Of a stretch of 46,843 nt of DNA, positions 34,360 through 44,354 are shown in pieces; the first letter of the stretch is position 1, and every line of letters starts with the position of its first letter. Made by a program: the position numbers and the translations under genes. The stretch spans positions 1-46,843 of the forward strand of contig NZ_LZJN01000048.1 in the NCBI RefSeq assembly GCF_001667735.1. Reading direction: 5' to 3'. The stretch comes from Mycobacterium sp. E183 (GTDB taxonomy: Bacteria; Actinomycetota; Actinomycetes; Mycobacteriales; Mycobacteriaceae). A model generated the notes under the pieces. That model had not been told where the DNA came from and did not search any database. It saw only the letters and a program-made list of their open reading frames with translations.

Positions 34360-35391
34360 CTAGATCAGCGTGGCGAGCTCCCTGATCTGCGCCTCATTGC
34401 GTCCGTTGACCACCATCATGGTGACGCCGGCGGCTTCCCAGACCTTGACCTGCTCACGGACGTAGTTGATATCACCGACGATCGCGGCGTCGTCGATCAC
34501 CTCGTCGGGGATGATCTCGGCGGCCTTGTCCTTCTGGTTGCTGCGGAACAGCTTGGTGACCTCGTCGACCACCTCGGCGTAGCCCATCCGCCGGTAGACG
34601 TCGGCGTGGAAGTTGGTGTCCTCGGCGCCCATCCCACCCATGTAGAGCGCGATGTAGGGCTTCATGGCCGCGAACGCCGCGGGGCGGTCGTCGGTGATGA
34701 CGATGTTGGCGGTCGCGCAGATCTCGAAGTCGTCGCGGCTGCGGCGCGCCCCGGGCCGCGCGAACCCTTCGTCGAGCCATTCGTTGTAGGTGTCCGCCAT
34801 CCGCGGCGTGTAGAAGATCGGCAGCCAGCCGTCGCAGATCTCGGCGGCCAGGGCCACGTTCTTCGGCCCCTCGGCGCCCAGCATGATCGGGATGTCGGGG
34901 CGCAGCGGGTGGGTGATGGGCTTGAGGGGCTTGCCCAGCCCGGTCGTCTGCTCGCCGGTCAGCGGCAACGGGTAGTGGGGGCCGTCGCTGGTGACCGGCT
35001 TCTCGCGGGCCCACACCTGCCTCATGATGTCGACGTATTCACGGGTACGGGCCAGCGGCTTGGGGAACGGCCGGCCGTACCAGCCCTCGACCACCTGCGG
35101 GCCCGAGACGCCGAGGCCGATGATGTGCCGGCCCCCGGACAGATGGTCGAGCGTCAGCGCGGCCATTGCGGTCGCCGTCGGGGTCCGCGCGGACAGCTGA
35201 ATCACCGAGGTGCCCAGTCGCAGCCGGTGTGTCGAAGAGCCCAGCCACGCCAGCGGCGTGTAGGCATCCGATCCCCACGCTTCGGCCGTGAAGACGGCGT
35301 CGAATCCGGTTTCCTCGGCGGCGGCGACGAGCTCCGCGTGGTTCTCCGGCGGCTGAGCGCCCCAATACCCGAGCTGCAATCCCAGCTTCAT
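34360..35391 (-). CDS. Luciferase-like F420-dependent oxidoreductase (Rv3520c-like)
   Basis: 343 residues from ATG 35391 (MKLGLQLGYWGAQPPENHAE), preceded by GGAAGGG. Bacterial-luciferase TIM barrel with LGTSVIQLSARTPTATAMAA near 70, LSGGRHIIGLGVSGPQVVEG near 94 and HPLRPDIPIMLGAEGPKNVA near 166, typical of mycobacterial F420-dependent LLM oxidoreductases. Substrate unknown; the KstR context points to a steroid. It diverges from the DUF35 gene across the 35434 operator. Confidence 0.87.
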   Translation of the reverse strand: MKLGLQLGYWGAQPPENHAELVAAAEETGFDAVFTAEAWGSDAYTPLAWLGSSTHRLRLGTSVIQLSARTPTATAMAALTLDHLSGGRHIIGLGVSGPQVVEGWYGRPFPKPLARTREYVDIMRQVWAREKPVTSDGPHYPLPLTGEQTTGLGKPLKPITHPLRPDIPIMLGAEGPKNVALAAEICDGWLPIFYTPRMADTYNEWLDEGFARPGARRSRDDFEICATANIVITDDRPAAFAAMKPYIALYMGGMGAEDTNFHADVYRRMGYAEVVDEVTKLFRSNQKDKAAEIIPDEVIDDAAIVGDINYVREQVKVWEAAGVTMMVVNGRNEAQIRELATLI

Positions 35392-35433
35392 AGTCACTGA
35401 ACCCTTCCGAGGACCCGATGTTGAAACAGTTCT

Positions 35434-35447
35434 TAGAACCTGTTCTA
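35434..35447. promoter_or_regulatory. KstR operator (TAGAACCTGTTCTA) between Rv3520c-like and DUF35 genes
   Basis: Perfect six-base arms. It sits 10 bp before GTG 35457 and 43 bp before the divergent ATG 35391. TCTACT (35444-35449) ends 7 nt before the GTG, so a leaderless start is possible for the plus-strand operon. Confidence 0.9.
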
Positions 35448-35456
35448 CTCGATGGC

Positions 35457-36452
35457 GTGACAGCCAGTTCGAGCAGCCCGACCTTGACGGATCCCACTGA
35501 GCCACCGCTCTCCGCGCCGCTGACGTTGTCTTTCGACTACACCCGTTCGGTCGGCCCCACGCTGAGCAAGTTCTTCACCGCACTGCGTGAGCGCCACGTC
35601 CTGGGAGTGCGCGGATCCGATGGCCGGGTACACGTGCCGCCGGCGGAATACGACCCGGTCACCTACGAGCCGCTGGGCGAGATGGTGCCGGTGTCCAGCG
35701 TCGGCACCGTCGTTTCCTGGACGTGGCAACCGGATCCGGTGGAGGGTCAGCCCCTGGACCGTCCGTTCGCCTGGGCGCTGATCAAGCTCGACGGCGCGGA
35801 CACCCCGCTGATGCACGCCGTGGACGCCGGCAGCCCAGGAGCCATCACGACGGGCTCCCGGGTCCATGTGCACTGGGCCGACGAGCCGGTGGGCACCATC
35901 ACCGACATCGCGTACTTCGAGCTCGGTGAGGAAGCCGAGCCGGTGTCCGAACAGCCGGCGGGCGAACAAGATCCGGTGACCATGATCGTCACGCCGATCT
36001 CGCTGACGATTCAGCACACCGCCTCCCACGAGGAAAGCGCCTACCTGCGGGCCATCGCGCAGGGCAAGCTGCTGGGCGCGCGTACCGGCGAGAAGGGCAA
36101 GGTTTATTTCCCGCCGCACGGCGCGGACCCGGCCACCGGCCAACCCACCACCGAATTCGTGGAGCTGCCCGACAAGGGCACCGTCACGACGTTCGCGATC
36201 ATCAACATCCCGTTCCAGGGTCAGCGCATCAAACCGCCCTACGTGGCGGCCTACGTGCTGCTCGACGGTGCCGACATTCCCTTCCTGCATCTGGTCGCCG
36301 ACATCGACGCGCACGAGGTGCGGATGGGTATGCGCGTCGAGGCGGTGTGGAAACCCCGCGAGGAGTGGGGCTTTGGCATCGACAACATCGAGTACTTCCG
36401 GCCGACAGGGGAACCCGACGCCGACTACGACACCTACAAGCACCACCTGTAA
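35457..36452 (+). CDS. Doubled DUF35/OB-fold protein lacking zinc cysteines (Rv3521-like)
   Basis: 331 residues from GTG 35457. Two similar halves are visible: LSFDYTRSVGPTLSKFFTAL (about 23-42) ... HVPPAEYDP, and LTIQHTASHEESAYLRAIAQ (about 181-200) ... YFPPHGADP. Each is followed by an OB-like strand set (PLGEMVPVSSVGTVVSW; FVELPDKGTVTTFAI). DUF35 proteins partner thiolase-like enzymes, for example ChsH2 with Ltp2, and normally carry a Cys4 zinc ribbon. Here there is no cysteine in the whole chain. It heads the operon with ltp4 and ltp3, so it is probably their partner. Confidence 0.82.
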   Translation: MTASSSSPTLTDPTEPPLSAPLTLSFDYTRSVGPTLSKFFTALRERHVLGVRGSDGRVHVPPAEYDPVTYEPLGEMVPVSSVGTVVSWTWQPDPVEGQPLDRPFAWALIKLDGADTPLMHAVDAGSPGAITTGSRVHVHWADEPVGTITDIAYFELGEEAEPVSEQPAGEQDPVTMIVTPISLTIQHTASHEESAYLRAIAQGKLLGARTGEKGKVYFPPHGADPATGQPTTEFVELPDKGTVTTFAIINIPFQGQRIKPPYVAAYVLLDGADIPFLHLVADIDAHEVRMGMRVEAVWKPREEWGFGIDNIEYFRPTGEPDADYDTYKHHL

Positions 36453-36468
36453 AGGGCACACCTACCAC

Positions 36469-37532
36469 ATGAGCGCTCGCAACGTTGCGGTCGTCGGCTT
36501 CGCCCACGCCCCACACGTACGCCGCACAGACGGCACCACCAACGGCGTCGAGATGTTGATGCCGTGCTTCGCCCAGCTCTACGAGGACCTGGGTATCACG
36601 AAGGCCGACATCGGCTTCTGGTGCTCGGGATCCTCCGATTACCTCGCCGGGCGGGCATTCTCGTTCATCTCGGCGATCGACTCGATCGGCGCAGTGCCGC
36701 CGATCAACGAATCGCACGTCGAGATGGACGCGGCGTGGGCCCTCTACGAGGCCTACATCAAGATCCTGACCGGCGAGGTCGACACCGCGCTGGTGTACGG
36801 GTTCGGCAAGTCCTCGGCCGGAATTCTGCGCCAGATCCTGTCCCGGCAGACCGATCCCTATACCGTCGCGCCGCTGTGGCCGGACTCGATCTCGATGGCC
36901 GGGCTGCAGGCCCGCATGGGGCTCGACAACGGCAAGTGGACCGAAGAGCAGATGGCGCGCGTCGCGTTCGACTCCTTCGCCAACGCGCGCCGGGTCGACA
37001 AGGTGGAGGGGTCGATCAGCGTGGCCGAGCTGCTCGAGCGGCCGTTCTTCGCCGAGCCGCTGCGGCGCCACGACATCGCGCCCATCACCGACGGCGCCGC
37101 CGCGATCGTGCTCGCGGCCGACGATCGGGCGCGCGAGCTGCGCGAGAACCCCGCCTGGATAACGGGAATCGAGCACCGCATCGAAACCCCGGCCCTCGGC
37201 GCGCGCGACCTCACCGAGTCCCCGTCGACCAAGGCCGCGGCCCAGGCGGCCACGGGCGGCCGAACCGACAACCTGGACGTCGCGGAGATCTGCGCGCCGT
37301 TCACCCACCAGCACCTGATCCTCGAGCAAGCCATCCGGATACCGGGGCCGACCAAGGTCAACCCGTCCGGTGGAGCGCTGGCCGCCAACCCCATGTTCGT
37401 CGCCGGCCTCGAGCGTATCGGCTTTGCCGCCCAACACATCTGGAACGGATCGGCCAAGCGGGTGCTCGCGCACGCCACCAGCGGGCCCGCGTTGCAACAG
37501 AACCTGGTCGCGGTCATGGAAGGAAAGAACTG

Positions 37533-37533
<1 letters not shown>
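36469..37533 (+). CDS. ltp4: Ltp4, thiolase-like lipid-transfer protein (Rv3522-like)
   Basis: 354 residues, thiolase superfamily (SCP-x type). The nucleophilic Cys region is replaced by INESHVEMDAAWAL, and the GHP motif near the C-terminus reads LAANPMF after NPSGG. With no classical thiolase cysteine it probably does not cleave with CoA; by analogy with Ltp2 it may be a retro-aldolase subunit. Stop overlaps the ltp3 start (TGATG). Order DUF35-ltp4-ltp3 is conserved. Confidence 0.9.
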
Positions 37534-38728
<1,195 letters not shown>

Positions 38729-38732
<4 letters not shown>

Positions 38733-39136
38733 CCGAGAACCCCGCGCACGAGGCGGGCCGCCGCTCGCGCGAGGCGGTCATCGCCAGGGACAAAGAGGCG
38801 TGGCTGGCGGTGTTCGCCGACGACGCGATCGTCGAGGATCCGATCGGGCCGTCGGCCTTCGACCCGGAAGGCAAAGGACACCGGGGCCGCGACGCGATCT
38901 CGGCCTTCTGGGACAAAGCGATCGCGCCCACCACCAAGATCGAGTTCGTCTTCCGCGACACCTACCAATGCGGCAACGAGGAAGCCAACGTCGGCCACAT
39001 CCTGATCACCCATGGCGACTATCAGGTGACCGCGGAGGGCGTCTTCACCTACAAGGCGAACGACGAGGGCCAGATGACCGCCCTGCGCGCCTACTGGGAG
39101 ATGGACCGCGCGGCCGCGTCGGCCCGGAAGGTCTAG
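38729..39136 (+). CDS. SnoaL/ketosteroid-isomerase-like NTF2-fold protein
   Basis: 135 residues from GTG 38729 that overlaps the ltp3 stop by 4 bp. NTF2-fold features: an N-terminal helix with AVIARDKEAWLAVFADDAIV, DPIGPSAFDPEGKGHRG, and strands such as TKIEFVFRDTYQCGNE. This is the usual pattern of steroid delta-isomerase-like and limonene-epoxide-hydrolase-like proteins. I recall no counterpart at this place in M. tuberculosis, where Rv3524 follows ltp3. Likely an isomerase or hydratase for the operon substrate. Overlaps the convergent carbonic anhydrase gene by 4 bp. Confidence 0.78.
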
Positions 39137-39657
39137 AGCGGCTCGAGCCCGGCCAGGTGCCGCTGAGCCAGTTCGCGGTAGGCCTGCGGATTCACCTTGA
39201 CCCACATCTCCGCGCCCGTTCCGGCGACGGGTCCCTTGATCTGCGCCGGTGCGCCCACCGCCAGCATGCCGGCCGGAATCTGGGTGCCGGCCGTCACCAA
39301 TGAATGGGCCGCGATCAGGCTGCGCGCGCCGATGACCGCGCCGTCGAGGACGGTCGCGTGGTTGGCGATCAGGGCCTCGGCCCCGACATGCACCCCGTGG
39401 ATGCAGCACATGTGCGCCACCGTGGCGCCGGGCCCGATGTCGACCGGGATGCCGGGCGGCGCGTGCAGCACCGACCCGTCCTGCACGTTCGCGCCCTCGC
39501 GCACCACGATCGGCCCGTAGTCGCCGCGCAGCACGGTGTTGAACCACACCGATGCACCGGCTTCGACGACGACCTCGCCGATCAGGGTGGCGGTCGGCGC
39601 CACGAAAGCGGTGGGATCGACCCGCGGCGCCCGGCCCTCGAAAGCAAACAGCGGCAT
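39133..39657 (-). CDS. Gamma-class carbonic anhydrase-like protein (Rv3525c-like)
   Basis: 174 residues, left-handed beta-helix with hexapeptide turns (VVVEAGASVWFNTVLRGDYG, NVQDGSVLHAPP). The three zinc/iron histidines are H65, H82 and H87 in SVLHAP and VAHMCCIHG. The acidic loop of the archaeal Cam enzyme is absent, so it belongs to the CamH/YrdA-like group whose activity varies. Not obviously steroid-related. Confidence 0.88.
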   Translation of the reverse strand: MPLFAFEGRAPRVDPTAFVAPTATLIGEVVVEAGASVWFNTVLRGDYGPIVVREGANVQDGSVLHAPPGIPVDIGPGATVAHMCCIHGVHVGAEALIANHATVLDGAVIGARSLIAAHSLVTAGTQIPAGMLAVGAPAQIKGPVAGTGAEMWVKVNPQAYRELAQRHLAGLEPL

Positions 39658-39740
39658 CGTCTAGATATACCCCGAGCGGGAATCCGCCGCGCATATGCCG
39701 TGGCCAGACTCGCCGTCGTTGCGCGCCGCCACCGCAAAAC

Positions 39741-39754
39741 TGTAACGTGTTCTA
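39741..39754. promoter_or_regulatory. KstR operator (TGTAACGTGTTCTA) before kshA
   Basis: Matches TnnAACnnGTTnnA. It is 31 bp upstream of the kshA start. TAGTTA at its right end is a weak -10 candidate; the leader holds the ribosome site GGAGGTG. Confidence 0.85.
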
Positions 39755-39784
39755 GTTAGAGGGCCAGCGAGTTGGAGGTGACAG

Positions 39785-40939
39785 GTGACTACCGACGCCA
39801 AGGCGGTCGGCATCCGGGAGATCGATCCCGGTGCTCTGCCGACAAGGTACGCCCGGGGCTGGCATTGCCTGGGCGTCGCGAAGGACTTCCAGGACGGCAA
39901 GCCGCACTCGATCGAGGCGTTCGGCACCAAGCTGGTGGTCTTCGCCGACTCACACGGGAACCTGAACGTGCTGGACGGCTACTGCCGGCACATGGGTGGT
40001 GACCTCTCTGAGGGCACCATCAAAGGCGACGAGGTGGCCTGCCCGTTCCACGACTGGCGCTGGGGCGGTGACGGCCGCTGCAAGCTCGTGCCATACGCCA
40101 AGCGCACACCCAAGACGGCGCGCACCCGCTCGTGGACGACCGACGTGCGCGGCGGCCTGTTGTTCGTCTGGCACGACCACGAACAGAATCCGCCGGACCC
40201 CGCGGTCCGGATCCCCGACATCCCGGAAGCCGCCAGCAACGAGTGGACGGAATGGCGGTGGAACCGCATCCTCATCGAGGGCTCGAACTGCCGCGACATC
40301 ATCGACAACGTCACCGACATGGCGCACTTCTTCTACATCCATTTCGGGTTGCCGACGTACTTCAAGAACGTCTTCGAGGGTCACATCGCGTCGCAATACC
40401 TGCACAACGTGGGCCGTCCGGACGTCAACGACCTGGGTACCTCCTACGGTGAGGCGCACCTCGACTCGGAGGCGTCGTACTTCGGGCCATCGTTCATGAT
40501 CAACTGGCTGCACAACAGCTACGGCGGCTACAAGGCGGAGTCGATCCTGATCAACTGCCACTACCCGGTGACCCAGAACTCGTTCGTGTTGCAGTGGGGC
40601 GTCATCGTCGAAAAGCCCAAGGGCATGGACGAAGCGATGACCGAGAAGCTGTCGCGGGTATTCACCGAAGGCGTCAGCAAGGGCTTCCTGCAGGACGTCG
40701 AGATCTGGAAGCACAAGACCCGCATCGACAACCCCCTGCTGGTCGAGGAAGACGGCGCCGTCTACCAGCTGCGCCGCTGGTATCAGCAGTTCTACGTCGA
40801 CGTGGCCGACATCCAGCCGGAAATGGTGGAGCGCTTCGAGATCGAGGTGGACACCACGCGCGCCAACGAATACTGGAACGCCGAGGTCGAAGAGAACCTC
40901 AAGGCGGCCAACGACGAAGTGCCCGTGGAGCAACACTGA
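39785..40939 (+). CDS. kshA: KshA, oxygenase of 3-ketosteroid 9alpha-hydroxylase
   Basis: 384 residues from GTG 39785 with GGAGGTG upstream. Rieske [2Fe-2S] ligands are C67, H69, C86 and H89 (CRHMGGDL ... CPFH); mononuclear iron ligands D178, H181 and H186 appear in DNVTDMAHFFYIHF. These fall at the same numbers as in the M. tuberculosis enzyme. KshA with reductase KshB hydroxylates C9, which with KstD opens ring B of the steroid. Followed after 4 bp by the Rv3527-like gene. Confidence 0.97.
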   Translation: MTTDAKAVGIREIDPGALPTRYARGWHCLGVAKDFQDGKPHSIEAFGTKLVVFADSHGNLNVLDGYCRHMGGDLSEGTIKGDEVACPFHDWRWGGDGRCKLVPYAKRTPKTARTRSWTTDVRGGLLFVWHDHEQNPPDPAVRIPDIPEAASNEWTEWRWNRILIEGSNCRDIIDNVTDMAHFFYIHFGLPTYFKNVFEGHIASQYLHNVGRPDVNDLGTSYGEAHLDSEASYFGPSFMINWLHNSYGGYKAESILINCHYPVTQNSFVLQWGVIVEKPKGMDEAMTEKLSRVFTEGVSKGFLQDVEIWKHKTRIDNPLLVEEDGAVYQLRRWYQQFYVDVADIQPEMVERFEIEVDTTRANEYWNAEVEENLKAANDEVPVEQH

Positions 40940-40943
40940 TTCC

Positions 40944-41399
40944 ATGACCCAGGATCAACCGGCAGTCCCCGACGTCGACCGGCTAGCCCGGTCGATGCTG
41001 ATGCTGCACGGTGACCATCACGACCACGAGGAAGCGCCGGCCCGCAACGGCGGCTCCGGATCCTGGTCGAAGTCAAGGGATTTCGCCAACGATCCGCAGC
41101 GTGCCGCCGCCGTCGCCGAAGCCAGTCGCGCCGACCGGGAGCGCTACCTTCGCTCGGGCCTGCTGCCGGTGGATTGCCGGTTCTGCCACGTCACGGTCAC
41201 CGTCCGGAAACTGGGCCCGGGCCACACCGCCGTGCAATGGAACACCGAGGCCTGGCAGCGGTGCGCCCACTTCACCGAGGTGCGCAACTCCGGTGGCGAC
41301 ACCGCGCGCACCCGTTCCTGCCCGAAGTTGAGCGACAGCATCGAGCATGCGGTCGCGGAGGGTTACCTGGGCGAGCCCGAGGATCCGGACGCCGACTGA
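40944..41399 (+). CDS. Conserved hypothetical protein with a Cys/His metal motif (Rv3527-like)
   Basis: 151 residues. A His-rich patch (MLHGDHHDHEE, about 19-29) and the spaced pairs DCRFCH (about 77-82), QRCAHF and RSCPKL could bind zinc or a cluster. No recognised enzyme domain. It follows kshA by 4 bp, so it is probably co-translated and may help the oxygenase. Ends two bases before the convergent tetR gene. Confidence 0.75.
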   Translation: MTQDQPAVPDVDRLARSMLMLHGDHHDHEEAPARNGGSGSWSKSRDFANDPQRAAAVAEASRADRERYLRSGLLPVDCRFCHVTVTVRKLGPGHTAVQWNTEAWQRCAHFTEVRNSGGDTARTRSCPKLSDSIEHAVAEGYLGEPEDPDAD

Positions 41400-41400
41400 A

Positions 41401-41973
41401 TCACTGCCCTTGGGGCAGTTTGGTTATCGCTTCGAACGCCTCTAGGAATACCGCGGCGATGTCGCCCTCGCGGGCGCCGGCCATCGGCTTCTTCTGCAGG
41501 AGGACACGCTGCACGCCGATGCCCAATAGCAGGGCGGTGACCATGTCCGCGCGAATCCTGGGCCGGTCCGCCGTTATCCGCTTGGCCAGGTTGTGGGTGA
41601 GGCCCGCATCGAGCTGCTCGTTGAGACGCGCCACGACCGAAGGGTCGCCGCTGGACCTCAGCAGGGCGAACAACGGGGCGTCGACATCGCCGCGCGCGCC
41701 CAGCACCCGGGCGATCAATCGCTCCGCCAGCACATCGTCCGCGGCGCCGAGAAGTTCCTCCACATTCTCCGAAACCTCCGTTGCTTCCGCGAAGAGCCTT
41801 TCCTTCGACCCGAAATAGCGGCGGACCAAAGTGACATCCACACCGGCTTTCGACGCCACCTCGCGCAGGCCAATGGCGTTGTAGCCCCGCGCAAGGAAGA
41901 GCTCGCGGGCGGATTCCAGCAGGCGGATTCTGGTGGCACCGGCGTCGCGGCGCCGTGGTGGCACGTCGTCCAT
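41401..41973 (-). CDS. TetR-family transcriptional regulator
   Basis: 190 residues from ATG 41973, chosen for the strong AAAGGAGGACAG directly upstream; the open frame extends to 42054 through the operator, which is unlikely to be coding. HTH region RIRLLESARELFLARGYNAI ... ASKAGVDVTLVRRYFGSKER (about 15-60). Ligand domain about 70-185. Two matching palindromes lie in the divergent promoter, so it likely represses itself and the 96-residue gene. It is related to Rv3528c-position genes only by location. Confidence 0.88.
   Translation of the reverse strand: MDDVPPRRRDAGATRIRLLESARELFLARGYNAIGLREVASKAGVDVTLVRRYFGSKERLFAEATEVSENVEELLGAADDVLAERLIARVLGARGDVDAPLFALLRSSGDPSVVARLNEQLDAGLTHNLAKRITADRPRIRADMVTALLLGIGVQRVLLQKKPMAGAREGDIAAVFLEAFEAITKLPQGQ
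41403..41419. terminator. Hairpin between converging Rv3527-like and tetR genes
   Basis: ACTGCCCTTGGGGCAGT forms a 7-bp stem with a 3-nt loop and is followed on the plus strand by TTTGGTT. It lies inside the tetR 3' end. A short intrinsic terminator for the kshA transcript is plausible. Confidence 0.4.
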
Positions 41974-41985
41974 CTGTCCTCCTTT

Positions 41986-42001
41986 GTCTACAACCGTAGA
42001 C
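41986..42001. promoter_or_regulatory. TetR operator O1 (GTCTACAACCGTAGAC)
   Basis: Perfect 6-bp arms around AACC. It starts 12 bp before the tetR start codon. It shares GTCTACRACYGTRGAC with O2. Confidence 0.7.
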
Positions 42002-42029
42002 ATATCCGCCCCGGCGGCGCTACGCTGAG

Positions 42030-42059
42030 GGCATATGTCTACGACTGTGGACATATGCC
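42030..42059. promoter_or_regulatory. TetR operator O2, 30-bp near palindrome
   Basis: The core GTCTACGACTGTGGAC (42037-42052) is extended by perfectly inverted GGCATAT/ATATGCC outer arms. Its centre is 51 bp from that of O1, about five helical turns. It lies 21 bp before the plus-strand start at 42081. Confidence 0.75.
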
Positions 42060-42080
42060 GGTGAGTTGAGGGAGGTTCTC

Positions 42081-42371
42081 ATGGCCGGGGTGATGCTTGT
42101 CAAACAGCGGGTCGCCAGTGTCGATCAATGGAACGACGTGTTTCGCGAACCCCGACTCGATGCAACCCGGCGCCGGCATGGGCTGGTCGTGACCGGTACC
42201 TACATCGACGGCGACGACCCCACCACCGTCATCGTCGTCATGAAGATGGAAAACATCGATGCGGCAAGGCGATTCGCGGCCTCGTCCGAGCTTGCCAGGG
42301 CGCGCGAGCACGCGGGCGCGATCGGTCCACCAGACGGCGTTTGGCTGGGGGCCCGGCCGGTCGACGACTGA
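42081..42371 (+). CDS. Small alpha/beta-barrel (ABM-like) protein
   Basis: 96 residues from ATG 42081 with GAGGGAGG upstream. The pattern MAGVMLVKQRVASVDQWNDV, GLVVTGTYIDGDDPTTVIVV, AARRFAASSEL fits a dimeric ferredoxin-like barrel such as antibiotic-biosynthesis-monooxygenase or YCII-like proteins. No catalytic residues recognised. Divergent from tetR and next to its two operators, so likely its target. Ends two bases before the convergent sulfotransferase gene stop. Confidence 0.68.
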   Translation: MAGVMLVKQRVASVDQWNDVFREPRLDATRRRHGLVVTGTYIDGDDPTTVIVVMKMENIDAARRFAASSELARAREHAGAIGPPDGVWLGARPVDD

Positions 42372-42372
42372 T

Positions 42373-43521
42373 TCACAGCCCGGCGAAGCGCTCCTTGACG
42401 GTTTCGACGGTCAGCCCGTAATCCGCCAGCGAGTAACGATGTTTCGGCGCCCGCTCGCCGGACTGGCTGTCGGCGTGCGTCTGCTCCATCGCCGCCCTCG
42501 CCTCGTCGGTCAGCGTCATCCCGAACTGCCGATAGATGTCGGCCACCGTGCCGATCGGGTCGGCGATCAGTTCCTTGTAGTCGACGTCGTAGAACTGGGC
42601 CGGCGAATACTTGGCGCGGGCGGTGTTGAAGCGTTCCAACCCCCGCGACCAGGTATCCATTGCGTCGGCGCCGATCTGGGCCCCGTCAAACTTCGTCGAC
42701 CATCCCTCGGCGGTGTGCTGAGCCAGCGAGCACATGGAGGCCATGATCGTCTCGACCGGCCGATGGGTCTGAATCACCAGCGCGTCGGGGTAGGTCGCCA
42801 TCAAGGCGTCCAGCGCGAACAGGTGGCTGGGATTCTTGAGCACCCAACGCTTTTCGGCGTCATTGAGCCCGATCAGCTGGAGGTTCTTGCGGTGCCGCCG
42901 GTAAGACGGCGTCCAATCCTGCTCCGACAGCCACTGCGCGTAACTGGGCAGGTGCGCCAAGGTCTCGTAGGACACCGAATGCAGCGACTGGCGAAGCAGC
43001 TGCCAGCATTCCTCGAGCTCGTATGCGGCCATGAAGTGCAGGCCCGTGTAACCGGGATTCTCTCGGTGGTGCCGGTTGAATTGCTCGTCCAGTTGGCGAT
43101 AAAGCGGGTGTGATTCCCAGGTTTCACGCGGCGGCCGCGGTTGCGGGAATTCGGCCAGCCACATGTGCAGGCCCTGATGCGCGGGGTCGGCGCCCAGCAG
43201 CCGGTGCAGCGCCGTGGTGCCGGTGCGCACCAGGCCGGTGACGAAGATCGGGCGTTCGATCACGACGTCGGCGTGCTGCGGGTACTGCTTCCACGACGCC
43301 TCGGACAGCAGCCGGGCCACCAGGGCTCCGCGCAGGAAAAATCGATTCATCTTGCTGCCCAACACCGTAAGGCCGGCTTCTCGCCGGTAGGAGTCCAGCA
43401 GCACCTCGAGCGCCTCGAGGTAGTTGTCGTCGTTGGCGCCGAAGTCGTCCAGCCCGGTCAGCTTGCTGGCCGATGCGTGCAGTTCGTCGACGGTGCCGAT
43501 ATCGGTGCGATCAGCTCCCAT
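42373..43521 (-). CDS. Sulfotransferase-family protein (Rv3529c-like)
   Basis: 382 residues. The PAPS 5'-phosphosulfate loop reads FVTGLVRTGTTALHRLLGAD (about 93-112), the 3'-phosphate region lies around HRPVETIMASM, and WVLKNPSHLFALDALM is a family motif. Substrate unknown; adjacent steroid genes suggest a sterol or lipid. It follows the SDR gene at 43570 by 48 bp and is probably part of a unit starting at Rv3531c-like. Confidence 0.87.
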   Translation of the reverse strand: MGADRTDIGTVDELHASASKLTGLDDFGANDDNYLEALEVLLDSYRREAGLTVLGSKMNRFFLRGALVARLLSEASWKQYPQHADVVIERPIFVTGLVRTGTTALHRLLGADPAHQGLHMWLAEFPQPRPPRETWESHPLYRQLDEQFNRHHRENPGYTGLHFMAAYELEECWQLLRQSLHSVSYETLAHLPSYAQWLSEQDWTPSYRRHRKNLQLIGLNDAEKRWVLKNPSHLFALDALMATYPDALVIQTHRPVETIMASMCSLAQHTAEGWSTKFDGAQIGADAMDTWSRGLERFNTARAKYSPAQFYDVDYKELIADPIGTVADIYRQFGMTLTDEARAAMEQTHADSQSGERAPKHRYSLADYGLTVETVKERFAGL

Positions 43522-43569
43522 GTCGCCATCTCCTCCTCATCCCCTCGCTCTGCATCGTCGATGGCGGCA

Positions 43570-44352
43570 TTACGTGTGGTACTCCCCGCAGTTGACGTCC
43601 AGCGTCTGCCCGGTGATGCCGCTGGACAGGTCGCTGGCCAAGAACAGGATCGCCGAGGCCACCTCGTCTTCGGTCGGCAGGCGCTTCAGGTCGGAGTTCG
43701 CCGCGGTGGCCGCGTAGATCTGGTCCACCGTGGTGCCGTATTTGCCCGCCTGATGTTCGAAGTAGGCCTGCAGGGTGTCACCCCAGATATAGCCGGGGGC
43801 AACGGAATTGACGCGGATCCCCTTCTCGCCGAGCTCGGTGGCCAGGGACTGTGACATCGACAGCAGCGCCGACTTGGCCATCTTGTAGGCGCCGTACTTG
43901 GCCTGGGAGTGCCGCAGCACCATGGAGTTGACGTTGACGATCGACCCGTGCGACTTCTCCAACGCGGGCGTGAAGGCCTGGATGAGCCGCAACGCGCCCA
44001 GGGCGCTGAGCTCGATCGCATCACGGATGTGCTGAAAACTGGTGCCGGCCAACGGCTTCATCGATGGCACGCGGAACGCGTTGTTGATCAACACGTCGAC
44101 CTTGCCGTAGGTGGCCATGGTCGTCTCGACGAGGTAGTTGACCTCGTCGTCGTCGGTGATGTCGCAGCGCACGGCCAGCGCCTTGTGCCCGGCGTCGTTG
44201 ACCTCCTTGGCGACGCTTTCCAGCCGTTCCACGGTCCTCGCCGCGAGGACCAGGTCGGCACCGTCCTGGGAGAACCGGTGCGCCAGGGTGGTGCCGAGTC
44301 CCGGCCCGACGCCGCTGATGACGACGACCTTTTCGTTGAGCAATCCTGACAT
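43570..44352 (-). CDS. Short-chain dehydrogenase (Rv3530c-like)
   Basis: 260 residues from ATG 44352, two bases after the upstream stop. SGVGPGLG at about 13-20 is the glycine motif, LAARTVERL suggests NADP(H), NNAF replaces NNAG, NVNSMVLRH carries the catalytic Ser region and YGAYKMAKS the Tyr/Lys (Y-x3-K as YKMAK). Ends LDVNCGEYHT. Likely steroid or lipid oxidoreductase, transcribed with the Rv3531c-like gene. Confidence 0.87.
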   Translation of the reverse strand: MSGLLNEKVVVISGVGPGLGTTLAHRFSQDGADLVLAARTVERLESVAKEVNDAGHKALAVRCDITDDDEVNYLVETTMATYGKVDVLINNAFRVPSMKPLAGTSFQHIRDAIELSALGALRLIQAFTPALEKSHGSIVNVNSMVLRHSQAKYGAYKMAKSALLSMSQSLATELGEKGIRVNSVAPGYIWGDTLQAYFEHQAGKYGTTVDQIYAATAANSDLKRLPTEDEVASAILFLASDLSSGITGQTLDVNCGEYHT

Positions 44353-44354
44353 GG

